A stretch of DNA of 64,000 nucleotides from Pseudomonadota bacterium. Its GTDB lineage: Bacteria; Pseudomonadota; Gammaproteobacteria; Burkholderiales; SG8-39. Below, in pieces: positions 36,202 through 43,871 of this stretch. The notes beneath the pieces are model-generated. The model was not told the origin of the DNA and did no database searches. It saw only the letters and a program-made list of their open reading frames with translations. Positions within the stretch are counted from its first letter, which is position 1, and each line of letters starts with the position of its first letter. The DNA is taken from assembly GCA_947455195.1 (NCBI GenBank), contig CANGMI010000006.1, positions 248,001 through 312,000 of the forward strand, given 5' to 3'. Position numbers and translations under genes: made by a program.

Positions 36202-38088
36202 ATGACGCAATGGGTCACGCCCGAGCAGAATCGCACGCGCTTCCAGGTTCGGCTGGGATTCGCAGGCCTTGTCGTGATTGCCGGGTTCTGCACGCTGGCC
36301 GTGCGTTTCGTCTTCCTGCAGGTGATCGAGCACGAGTACTACATGACGCGGGCCGAGGACAACCGCATTGCGGTGGTGCCGGTCGCACCCACCCGCGGGC
36401 TGATCCTCGATCGCAACGGCGTCGTGCTGGCACGCAACTATTCGGCGTACACGCTCGAGATCAACGCTGCCACGGTTCGCGATCTTCCGGCCACCATCGA
36501 TCAGCTGTCGCGCATCATCACGATCGATGCGCGCGACCGGAACCGGTTTCGACGGCTGCTCGACGAGACCCGGGGCGCCGGGACGGTGCCGATCCGCACC
36601 CGGCTGAGCGATGAGGAGGTGGCCCGTTTTGCCGCCCAGCGATTCCGCTTCCCGGGCGTGGAAATCAAGGCCCGCCTGTTTCGCGAGTACCCCCAGCGCA
36701 CGCTGGCCGCGCATGTGGTGGGCTATATCGGTCGCATCAGCGAGCGCGACCTGCAGCGCCTCGATGAGGAGGATCTCGCAGCCGGTTATCGCGGCACCGA
36801 CTACATCGGCAAGACCGGGCTCGAATCAACCTACGAACGCGAGCTGCACGGCACGCCCGGTTCGGCTGAAGTCGAGATCGACGCGGGTGGGCATCCGCTG
36901 CGCACGCTCCGTTCGAACTCGCCCGTGCCCGGCAACAACATCGAACTCACGCTCGATACGCGGCTGCAGGATGTCGCCGAACGCGCCTTCGGCAGCTTCC
37001 GGGGCGCTCTGGTCGCCATCGAACCCTCCTCGGGCGGTGTCCTGGCGTTCGTGTCGCGCCCGGCCTTCGATCCGAACCTCTTCGTCGAGGGCATCGATCC
37101 GCAGAACTGGGAAAGCCTGAACAACAACGTCGACAGGCCGCTCACCAACCGGGCACTGGCCGGTGTCTATCCCCCGGGTTCGACCGTGAAACCCTTCATC
37201 GCGCTCGCTGCGCTGCAAAGCGGTCGGCGCACGCTCGAGTACACCATCGCCGACCCCGGCTATTTCACGCTGCCCGGGGTAACCCACCGATGGCGTGACT
37301 GGAAGGAAGGCGGGCATGGCATGGTCAACCTGCATCACTCGATCACCCAGTCGTGCGATACCTACTACTACGGCATCGGCAACGACATGGGCATCGACGC
37401 ACTGCACGGGATGCTCAGCCAGTTCGGCTTCGGCGACAAGAGCGGCCTCGATCTGGACGGGGAACGTACCGGGCTCCTGCCCTCGCAAGCCTGGAAGATG
37501 CAGAAGCTGAAGCAGAAGTGGTTTGCCGGCGACACCATTCCGGTTGCTATCGGACAAGGCTACTTCACCGCCACGCCAATGCAGCTCGCCGTCGCCACGG
37601 CGACGCTGGCCAACAATGGCGTGGTCTACCAGCCTCACCTGGTACGTTACGTTCAGGACTCCCGCTCGGGCGAGCGACGCGCGGTCGCAACCGACCCGCT
37701 GCGACGCATCACGCTCGACCCGCGCTGGCTCGACGCCGTGAAACAGGCCATGGTCGATGTCACCCGACCCGGAGGAACCGCTGCAGTTGCGGGACGCGAC
37801 GCCGCCTACTCGTTTGCCGGCAAGAGCGGCACGGCGCAGGTCATCGCGATTCGCCAGGGCGAGCGCTACGATGCGCGGCGGATTGGCGAACGCTATCGCG
37901 ACCATGCGCTGTTCGTGGCGTTCGCACCGGCCGAGAACCCGCGCATCGCCATGGGCATCCTGGTCGAGAACGGCGGCTCGGGCAGCGGGACGGCCGCACC
38001 GATCGCACGCCTCGTCCTCGACTACTACCTGCTGGGCAAGGTACCTGCCTCGATGCCCGAACTGCAACCTGCGGCGGCTGAAGAATGA
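36202..38088 (+). CDS. mrdA: Elongation-specific transpeptidase PBP2
   Basis: A 628-aa class B penicillin-binding protein from ATG 36202 (MTQWVTPEQNRTRFQVRL), 13 bases after mreD. A membrane anchor at about 17-39 is followed by a pedestal dimerisation domain (PTRGLILDRNGVVLARN) and the transpeptidase domain: active-site serine S327 in PPGSTVKP, the second motif in QSCDTYYYGIGND, and KSGT (541-544). It crosslinks new side-wall peptidoglycan with RodA. The rodA ATG overlaps its stop, so translation is coupled. Confidence 0.96.
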   Translation: MTQWVTPEQNRTRFQVRLGFAGLVVIAGFCTLAVRFVFLQVIEHEYYMTRAEDNRIAVVPVAPTRGLILDRNGVVLARNYSAYTLEINAATVRDLPATIDQLSRIITIDARDRNRFRRLLDETRGAGTVPIRTRLSDEEVARFAAQRFRFPGVEIKARLFREYPQRTLAAHVVGYIGRISERDLQRLDEEDLAAGYRGTDYIGKTGLESTYERELHGTPGSAEVEIDAGGHPLRTLRSNSPVPGNNIELTLDTRLQDVAERAFGSFRGALVAIEPSSGGVLAFVSRPAFDPNLFVEGIDPQNWESLNNNVDRPLTNRALAGVYPPGSTVKPFIALAALQSGRRTLEYTIADPGYFTLPGVTHRWRDWKEGGHGMVNLHHSITQSCDTYYYGIGNDMGIDALHGMLSQFGFGDKSGLDLDGERTGLLPSQAWKMQKLKQKWFAGDTIPVAIGQGYFTATPMQLAVATATLANNGVVYQPHLVRYVQDSRSGERRAVATDPLRRITLDPRWLDAVKQAMVDVTRPGGTAAVAGRDAAYSFAGKSGTAQVIAIRQGERYDARRIGERYRDHALFVAFAPAENPRIAMGILVENGGSGSGTAAPIARLVLDYYLLGKVPASMPELQPAAAEE

Positions 38089-39224
38089 TCGGCCACCATT
38101 CGGCGCACGGGTTCAAGTCGCGTTGGTACACGCCCAGAGCCCTGCTGCGCCAGATCATCGAGCCACTCGACCTGCCCCTCCTGTCGATTCTGGTGACGAT
38201 TCTCGCGCTGGGCCTTCTCACGCTCTACAGCGCCACCATCGATACGCCGGCGCGCTTCAACGCCCAGCTGCTCAATATCCTCGTTGGCTTGAGCACGATG
38301 TGGGTCATCGCGCGGATTCCACCCGGCACCCTGCTGCGTTATGCGGTACCGGGGTTCATCGTCGGCCTCACCCTCCTCGTGCTGGTAGCCGTGGCCGGTG
38401 AGGTCGTCAACGGCGCGCGGCGTTGGCTCAATCTGGGCATCACCCGCATCCAGCCTTCCGAGATGATGAAGATCGCGATGCCGCTCATGCTCGCCTGGTT
38501 CTTCCACCAGCGAGGGCCCTCACCCGGCCTGCGCGACTTCGCCGTGGCCGCCCTGTTGCTGGTCGTTCCAGCGGCGCTGATCATGCGCCAACCCGATCTG
38601 GGTACTGCGCTGCTGGTGCTCGGCGCTGGCTTCTATGTGATCTTTCTGGCGGGCCTGTCCTGGCGCGTGATGCTGGGGGCTGCCATCTGCGGGGCCGGGG
38701 CGGCGCCGTTCGTCTGGTCGATGCTGCACGACTATCAGCGACGACGATTGCTGATTCTCCTCGACCCGACACAAGACCCGCTCGGCGCCGGCTATCACAC
38801 GATCCAGTCCACCATCGCGGTCGGCTCCGGCGGCCTCTTCGGCAAGGGCTGGCTGCGCGGCACCCAGGCGCATCTGGAATTCATTCCGGAACGCCACACC
38901 GATTTCATCTTCGCCGTGTTTTCCGAGGAATTCGGGCTCGCCGGCATCCTGCTGCTCAGTGGCCTGTATCTCGCCCTGATCGCGCGGTGCATGGTAATCG
39001 CCTCGAGCGCGACAACGCTGTTCTCGCGTCTGCTCGGTGGCTCGCTGGTGCTCACCCTGGCCACCTACGCCCTGGTCAACATGGGCATGGTTGCCGGCGT
39101 GCTGCCCGTCGTCGGGGTGCCGCTGCCGTTCATCTCCTACGGCGGCACGGCGATGGTGACCCTGTGCGTGGCGATGGGCCTCCTGATGAGCATCTCGGCG
39201 CATCGCCAACTGGTATCCAGTTGA
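38085..39224 (+). CDS. mrdB: Peptidoglycan glycosyltransferase RodA (SEDS family)
   Basis: A 379-aa SEDS polymerase with about ten membrane segments. Family marks are VNGARRWLNLGITRIQPSEMMKIAMPL, MRQPDLGTALLVL with the catalytic-type Asp, GLFGKGWLRGTQAHLEFIPERHTDFIFAVFSEEFG and PLPFISYGGTAM. It starts at ATG 38085 inside the mrdA stop (ATGA). It polymerises lipid II into glycan strands for cell elongation together with PBP2. Confidence 0.96.
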   Translation: MIGHHSAHGFKSRWYTPRALLRQIIEPLDLPLLSILVTILALGLLTLYSATIDTPARFNAQLLNILVGLSTMWVIARIPPGTLLRYAVPGFIVGLTLLVLVAVAGEVVNGARRWLNLGITRIQPSEMMKIAMPLMLAWFFHQRGPSPGLRDFAVAALLLVVPAALIMRQPDLGTALLVLGAGFYVIFLAGLSWRVMLGAAICGAGAAPFVWSMLHDYQRRRLLILLDPTQDPLGAGYHTIQSTIAVGSGGLFGKGWLRGTQAHLEFIPERHTDFIFAVFSEEFGLAGILLLSGLYLALIARCMVIASSATTLFSRLLGGSLVLTLATYALVNMGMVAGVLPVVGVPLPFISYGGTAMVTLCVAMGLLMSISAHRQLVSS

Positions 39225-39303
39225 CCCAACACCGTGCAGCCCATCGGGCGTGCAGGCAGCATTTGTTAAACTCCCACCCCCTCGCGCCTTCGCCGTACTC
39301 TGG

Positions 39304-40497
39304 ATGCCCATGCGCCTGAACGACCGACTCTTCCGTCACTGGTTCCCGACCGGATCACGCCGCCTGACCGCCCTCACGCTGGCGGCCCTGCTGGGCTTCC
39401 TGGCAGCCCCTTGGCAGGCAGCCACGGCACAGTCATTGACGCTGCCGCCACTGGCCTCGCGCTCCTGGCTCCTGCTCGACGTCGGCGCAAACCAGCTGAT
39501 TGCCAGTCAGGCCGCGCGCGATCGGGTCGAACCGGCGTCACTCACCAAACTGATGACGGCCTACGTGGTGTTCGCCGCCCTGCGCGATCGCAAGCTGACC
39601 CTCGATCAGGTGGTGCCGATCTCTACGCGCGCCTGGAAGACCGGCGGCTCCAAGATGTTCGTCGATCCGAAGAAGCCGGTCACGGTCGATGAACTCCTGC
39701 ACGGCATGATCATCCAGTCGGGCAACGATGCGGCCGTCGCGCTGGCCGAAGCCGTCTCCGGCTCGGAAGAGGCCTTCGCCAGCGCAATGAACGCCGAAGG
39801 CAAGCGGCTCGGGCTCACCGGCTCGCACTTCATGAACGCAAGCGGACTGCCCAACCCGCAGCACTACTCGACCGCTTTCGACCTGGGAGTGATCGCGAGT
39901 GCCATCATCCGTGACTTTCCCGATCGTTACTCGCTCTACTCGGTGAAGGAGTATCGGTACAGCAACATCACCCAACCGAACCGCAACCGCCTGCTGTGGC
40001 TCGACCCGAATGTCGACGGCCTCAAGACCGGACACACCGAGAGTGCCGGCTACTGCCTCATCGCCTCGGCACGGCGCAGTGACCGCCGGATGCTGGCGGT
40101 GGTGGTCAATGCCCCGTCCGATTCGGTGCGCGCGCAGGAGGCGCAAGTGCTCCTCAATTTCGGTTTCCAGGCGTTTGACACCCTGCGCGTCAAGGAAAAG
40201 GACAAGCCGGTCTCCGCGCTCGCGGTCTGGAAAGGCAAGAGCGCCATGGTCAACGCAGGGGTCAGCAGCGACATCCTCGTCGCCATTCCCCGCGGCACCG
40301 ATGAACGCATCAAGGCCGACCTGTCGAGCCAGCAGCCGCTGCTTGCGCCGATCGCCCGCGGCCAGCGGGTCGGCACGCTCTCGGTCACCTACGAGGGACG
40401 CACCATCGGCGAGTATCCGGTCGTGGCGCTCGAGGAAGTGCCGGTGGCCGGCATCTTCGGGCGGATGTGGGATACGATCAGGCTGTGGATCAAGTGA
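39304..40497 (+). CDS. dacC: D-alanyl-D-alanine carboxypeptidase (PBP5/6 type)
   Basis: A protein of about 397 aa from ATG 39304 (ATG 39310 is equally possible). The signal peptide RLTALTLAALLGFLAAPWQAATAQ is followed by a peptidase S11 domain with S79-LTK82, SGN from 139 and KTG from 241, then a beta-rich C-terminal domain and an amphipathic membrane-binding helix (AGIFGRMWDTIRLWIK). It removes terminal D-Ala from peptidoglycan side chains. It starts 79 bases after rodA and precedes the D-amino acid aminotransferase gene. The symbol is by family; dacA is an equal choice. Confidence 0.94.
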   Translation: MPMRLNDRLFRHWFPTGSRRLTALTLAALLGFLAAPWQAATAQSLTLPPLASRSWLLLDVGANQLIASQAARDRVEPASLTKLMTAYVVFAALRDRKLTLDQVVPISTRAWKTGGSKMFVDPKKPVTVDELLHGMIIQSGNDAAVALAEAVSGSEEAFASAMNAEGKRLGLTGSHFMNASGLPNPQHYSTAFDLGVIASAIIRDFPDRYSLYSVKEYRYSNITQPNRNRLLWLDPNVDGLKTGHTESAGYCLIASARRSDRRMLAVVVNAPSDSVRAQEAQVLLNFGFQAFDTLRVKEKDKPVSALAVWKGKSAMVNAGVSSDILVAIPRGTDERIKADLSSQQPLLAPIARGQRVGTLSVTYEGRTIGEYPVVALEEVPVAGIFGRMWDTIRLWIK

Positions 40498-40557
40498 TCC
40501 CCGGATCCTGAACCTGCCTGTCCGGCAACCCCTGCCTGCCCACCCGACCCTGCACTC

Positions 40558-41451
40558 ATGACCGCCCAGATTGCCTGCCTGAACGGTGAATTCCTGCCCC
40601 TCGAAGATGCGCGAGTGCCCGTACTCGATCGCGGATTCATCTTCGGCGACGGCGTCTACGAGGTCATCCCGGTCTACGACCGGGCGGCCTTCCGGCTCGA
40701 TGAACACCTGGCACGACTCGGTCGGAGTCTGGCGGCCATCAAGCTCGCCAACCCGCACGATCCGGACGGCTGGCGCACCCTGATCGAAAAGCTCATCGCC
40801 CACCACCCCTGGGATGACCAGTCGATCTACCTGCATGTCACCCGGGGGGTGGCACCGCGCAATCATGCGTTCCCGGCCGGTGTGAAGCCCACGGTCTTCC
40901 TGATGTCGGGGCCCTTGCGCCTCCCCTCCGAGGCTGAACGAACCGAGGGCGTGAGTGCCATCTCGCTGCCCGACTTTCGCTGGCTGCGCTGCGACATCAA
41001 GTCGATTTCCCTGCTGGGCAACTGCCTCCTGCGCCAGGCCGCAGTCGAGGCCGGCTGCAAGGAAGCGGTCCTCTTTCGCGATGGCTGGCTCACCGAAGGG
41101 GCCGCCAGCAACATCTTCGTGGTGTCGAACGGTACCCTGCTCGCACCCCCGGCCGACCACCTCATACTGCCGGGCATCACCTACGCGCTGGCGATCGAGC
41201 TTGCGCGGGCAAACGGGCTGCCCTGCGAGGTACGGCCGATTTCCGAGGCCGAAACGCGCGCTGCTGATGAACTGTGGCTCACCTCATCGACCAACGAGGT
41301 GCTGGCCATTACCCGGCTCGATGACCAGGCGGTCGGCAAGGGTCTGCCCGGGCCGGTCTGGCGCCAGATGGCCCAGTGGATATCCGCGAGCACCCGTGCC
41401 GAACGCCATCGCCATGCAGCCATGCCGGCACCCGAGGCCACGAGCGCGTGA
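40558..41451 (+). CDS. dat: D-amino-acid transaminase (class IV PLP aminotransferase)
   Basis: A 297-aa fold-type IV aminotransferase from ATG 40558. It shows VLDRGFIFGDGVYEVIPV, the PLP lysine K148 in RCDIKSISLLGN, EAVLFRDGWLTEGAASNIF and LPGITYALAIELA. D-alanine aminotransferases interconvert D-Ala and D-Glu with oxo acids; branched-chain and aminodeoxychorismate enzymes share the fold, but the RGVAPRNHAFP segment and the location after dacC favour D-amino acid use. The tail after about 275 is variable. ybeD begins inside its stop (GTGA). Confidence 0.9.
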   Translation: MTAQIACLNGEFLPLEDARVPVLDRGFIFGDGVYEVIPVYDRAAFRLDEHLARLGRSLAAIKLANPHDPDGWRTLIEKLIAHHPWDDQSIYLHVTRGVAPRNHAFPAGVKPTVFLMSGPLRLPSEAERTEGVSAISLPDFRWLRCDIKSISLLGNCLLRQAAVEAGCKEAVLFRDGWLTEGAASNIFVVSNGTLLAPPADHLILPGITYALAIELARANGLPCEVRPISEAETRAADELWLTSSTNEVLAITRLDDQAVGKGLPGPVWRQMAQWISASTRAERHRHAAMPAPEATSA

Positions 41452-41726
41452 GTACATCGGCACCCGACAACGTCTCGCTCCTCACCTTCCCGGTCGAATT
41501 TCCGATCAAGGTGATGGGACGCACGCAGCCCGATTTTGCCCAGACGATGCTCCAGATCGTGCAATCCGGCGCACCCGACTTCGACCCGGGGTCGATCGAG
41601 ATGCGCAGCAGCCGTGAAGGGCGCTACCTGAGCCTCACCTTCACCATCCGGGCAAGGTCACGCGAACAGCTCGATGCGCTCTACCACGCCCTCTCCGAGC
41701 ACCCGATGGTGTCGATGGTGCTGTGA
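41448..41726 (+). CDS. ybeD: YbeD family protein (DUF493)
   Basis: A 92-aa protein from GTG 41448 (MSTSAPDNVSLLTFPVEFPIKVMG), overlapping the dat stop. FPxxFPIKVMG and the C-terminal [28 protein letters not shown] are the DUF493 signature, a small ferredoxin-like, ACT-resembling fold. Its position directly before lipB is conserved in proteobacteria, suggesting a regulatory role in lipoate metabolism; this is unproven. Its stop overlaps the lipB GTG. Confidence 0.92.
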   Translation: MSTSAPDNVSLLTFPVEFPIKVMGRTQPDFAQTMLQIVQSGAPDFDPGSIEMRSSREGRYLSLTFTIRARSREQLDALYHALSEHPMVSMVL

Positions 41727-42355
41727 CGATCGCAGTGGCCGATCCCGTCGTGCGCGAGCGCGGACAGCTCGAGTACCGGTCGACCTTCGAGGAAATGCGG
41801 GCTTTCACCGCTGCACGCGACGCGACGACCCCCGACGAGATCTGGCTGCTCGAGCATCCCCCCGTCTACACGATGGGGCTGGCCGCAAGACACGAACACC
41901 TGCCCCCACCGGAGAGCACCATTGCCATCGAGTGGATCGATCGGGGTGGACAGATCACCTATCACGGGCCGGGTCAGGTGATCATGTACGTGCTCATCGA
42001 TCTGGTACGCCGGCATCTCACCGTGCACCGTCTCGTGACCCTGCTCGAACAGGCCGTGATCGACGTCCTGGCCGGACATGGCGTGGTGGCGGTGCGGCGT
42101 GACAAGGCGCCCGGCGTGTATGTCGATGGTGCAAAGATAGCGGCGCTCGGTCTCAAGGTCCGTCGGGGTGCGAGTTATCATGGCCTTGCGTTGAACGCCT
42201 GCATGGATCTGGCGCCCTTTGCGGCAATCGATCCGTGCGGATACCCCGGTCTCGCCGTGACGCAGACTCGGACGCTGGGTATCACCGAAAGTCCGCAGTC
42301 GCTCGGACGGGCGCTGGCGGCTCGCTTCATCCACCTCATCAGGCCCGACCGATGA
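41723..42355 (+). CDS. lipB: Octanoyl-[ACP]:protein octanoyltransferase LipB
   Basis: A 210-aa protein from GTG 41723. Motifs are [36 protein letters not shown] (catalytic Lys in GAKIA) and LNACMDL with the acyl-thioester cysteine. It moves octanoyl groups from ACP to the lipoyl domains of dehydrogenase complexes; LipA, encoded with a 4-base overlap downstream, then inserts sulfur. The length is normal. Confidence 0.96.
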   Translation: MTIAVADPVVRERGQLEYRSTFEEMRAFTAARDATTPDEIWLLEHPPVYTMGLAARHEHLPPPESTIAIEWIDRGGQITYHGPGQVIMYVLIDLVRRHLTVHRLVTLLEQAVIDVLAGHGVVAVRRDKAPGVYVDGAKIAALGLKVRRGASYHGLALNACMDLAPFAAIDPCGYPGLAVTQTRTLGITESPQSLGRALAARFIHLIRPDR

Positions 42356-43317
42356 CCTCACCTGCCGAAAAGCAGAAGAACGCCGCCAAGACGAGCCGCA
42401 TCCCGATCAAGATCGTGCCGGCCGAACGCCTCGCCAAGCCCGACTGGATTCGGGTGCGGGCCCCACTGCCCGGGTCACGCTTCACCGACATCAAGCGCAT
42501 CCTGCGCGAGAACAATCTGCACACGGTCTGCGAGGAAGCCTCCTGCCCGAACATCGGCGAATGCTTCGGCAAGGGCACCGCCACCTTCATGGTGCTGGGT
42601 GATGTCTGCACCCGGCGCTGCCCGTTCTGCGATGTCGCGCATGGCCGACCCAAACCACCCGATGCCGAAGAGCCGGAACACCTCGCGCAGACGATTGCAG
42701 CGCTCGAACTGCGCTATGTGGTGGTCACCAGTGTCGATCGCGACGACCTGCGTGACGGAGGCGCCGACCACTTCGTGCGCTGCATCCGGGCCATTCGCGA
42801 GCGCTCGCCACAGACCCAGATCGAGATCCTGGTGCCCGACTTTCGCGGTCGCATGGAGCGTGCGCTGTCGATTCTGGAAGCAGCACCGCCCGACGTGATG
42901 AACCACAATCTCGAGACGGTGCCGCGCCTGTACCGCGAAGCCCGACCGGGGTCGGATTACGAACACTCGCTCGATCTGCTCGAGCAGTTCAAGCTGCGCC
43001 GTCCAGGCGTACCCACCAAGTCGGGCCTGATGCTGGGCCTGGGTGAAACCGACGAGGAGATCCTCGCGGTGATGCGCGACCTGCGCGCGCATCAGGTCGA
43101 CATGCTCACCCTGGGCCAGTACCTGCAGCCCTCGGCCGATCATCTGCCGGTGCGTCGCTACGTGCCGCTCGACACCTTTGCGATGTTCGAACGCGAAGCC
43201 CGGGCGATGGGCTTCGTGCACGCAGCGATCGGCCCCATGGTGCGCTCGAGCTATCACGCCGACCAGCAGGCCGAACGCGCGCTCGCGGCCGCTGCGACCG
43301 ATCGACTGCCCGGCTGA
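42352..43317 (+). CDS. lipA: Lipoyl synthase LipA
   Basis: A 321-aa radical SAM enzyme from ATG 42352. The auxiliary cluster cysteines are C60, C65 and C71 ([12 protein letters not shown]), and the radical SAM cluster C86, C90 and C93 (CTRRCPFC). The C-terminal RSSYHAD supplies the serine ligand of the auxiliary cluster. It inserts two sulfurs into protein-bound octanoyl groups. Last gene of the mreB-to-lipA run. Confidence 0.97.
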   Translation: MTSPAEKQKNAAKTSRIPIKIVPAERLAKPDWIRVRAPLPGSRFTDIKRILRENNLHTVCEEASCPNIGECFGKGTATFMVLGDVCTRRCPFCDVAHGRPKPPDAEEPEHLAQTIAALELRYVVVTSVDRDDLRDGGADHFVRCIRAIRERSPQTQIEILVPDFRGRMERALSILEAAPPDVMNHNLETVPRLYREARPGSDYEHSLDLLEQFKLRRPGVPTKSGLMLGLGETDEEILAVMRDLRAHQVDMLTLGQYLQPSADHLPVRRYVPLDTFAMFEREARAMGFVHAAIGPMVRSSYHADQQAERALAAAATDRLPG

Positions 43318-43374
43318 ACATGTCAGGACGCTGAGAGGCGGGTACCGGTCGAGGGCCGTCCTGCCCGTCGCACG

Positions 43375-43869
43375 TCAGGAAGGACGGCGAAAGTCGTCCT
43401 CGATCCAGGCGTTGGCCGTGGACGCCTTCAGCTTGAACCCGGGCCCCACCCGCACCCGGGCCAGCGGCTCGCCGTCCGCATCATGGGCTGCGAGCACGGC
43501 GTGCGGATCATCCTCATCGGGCACGATGTCGAGCGTCACCGTGATCGGACCCGCCGCGGTGTGAACGGTGAGGCTCTGGTGCTGCGCCCAGTGCAGTTGC
43601 TGGATCTGGCGCTGGCGGAATTCCGATGCCGTCTTCACCAGGGTATTGAACGCCGAGGTATCGAGCGGCTTGGGGTTTCGCTTGTCGCGACCCATCGTCC
43701 AGGGTCCGACCAGCGCAGGCTCGGCTTCGCCATCCTTGATCATCTCGACCGCCCAGCCCTCGTCATCCTCGTTCTTGATGACGCGCGCTGTCCAGCCGTC
43801 ATCGCGCCACAGTCGGGCTTCATGGGTCAGTGCGGGCTCATCGGTCTCGCTGGCGCTGCGGGATGTCAT
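43375..43869 (-). CDS. Conserved-looking small protein downstream of polA, unknown function
   Basis: A 164-aa acidic soluble protein from ATG 43869, two bases after the polA stop, so probably translated with polA. It opens with a Trp-rich beta segment (ARLWRDDGWTARVIKNEDDEGWAVEMI), followed by LVGPWTMGRDKRNPKPLDTSAFNTLVKTASEF and a helix with RQRQIQQLHWAQHQ. There is no signal peptide, membrane segment or catalytic motif. I know of no function for it. The coupling to polA may be positional only. Confidence 0.78.
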   Translation of the reverse strand: MTSRSASETDEPALTHEARLWRDDGWTARVIKNEDDEGWAVEMIKDGEAEPALVGPWTMGRDKRNPKPLDTSAFNTLVKTASEFRQRQIQQLHWAQHQSLTVHTAAGPITVTLDIVPDEDDPHAVLAAHDADGEPLARVRVGPGFKLKASTANAWIEDDFRRPS

Positions 43870-43871
43870 GG

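Noticed and set aside
43356-43387. CCGTCCT / AGGACGG inverted repeat between lipA and the small gene after polA
   Set aside because: The loop is 18 bases, the right arm lies inside the coding end and no U-tract follows, so I did not call a terminator.
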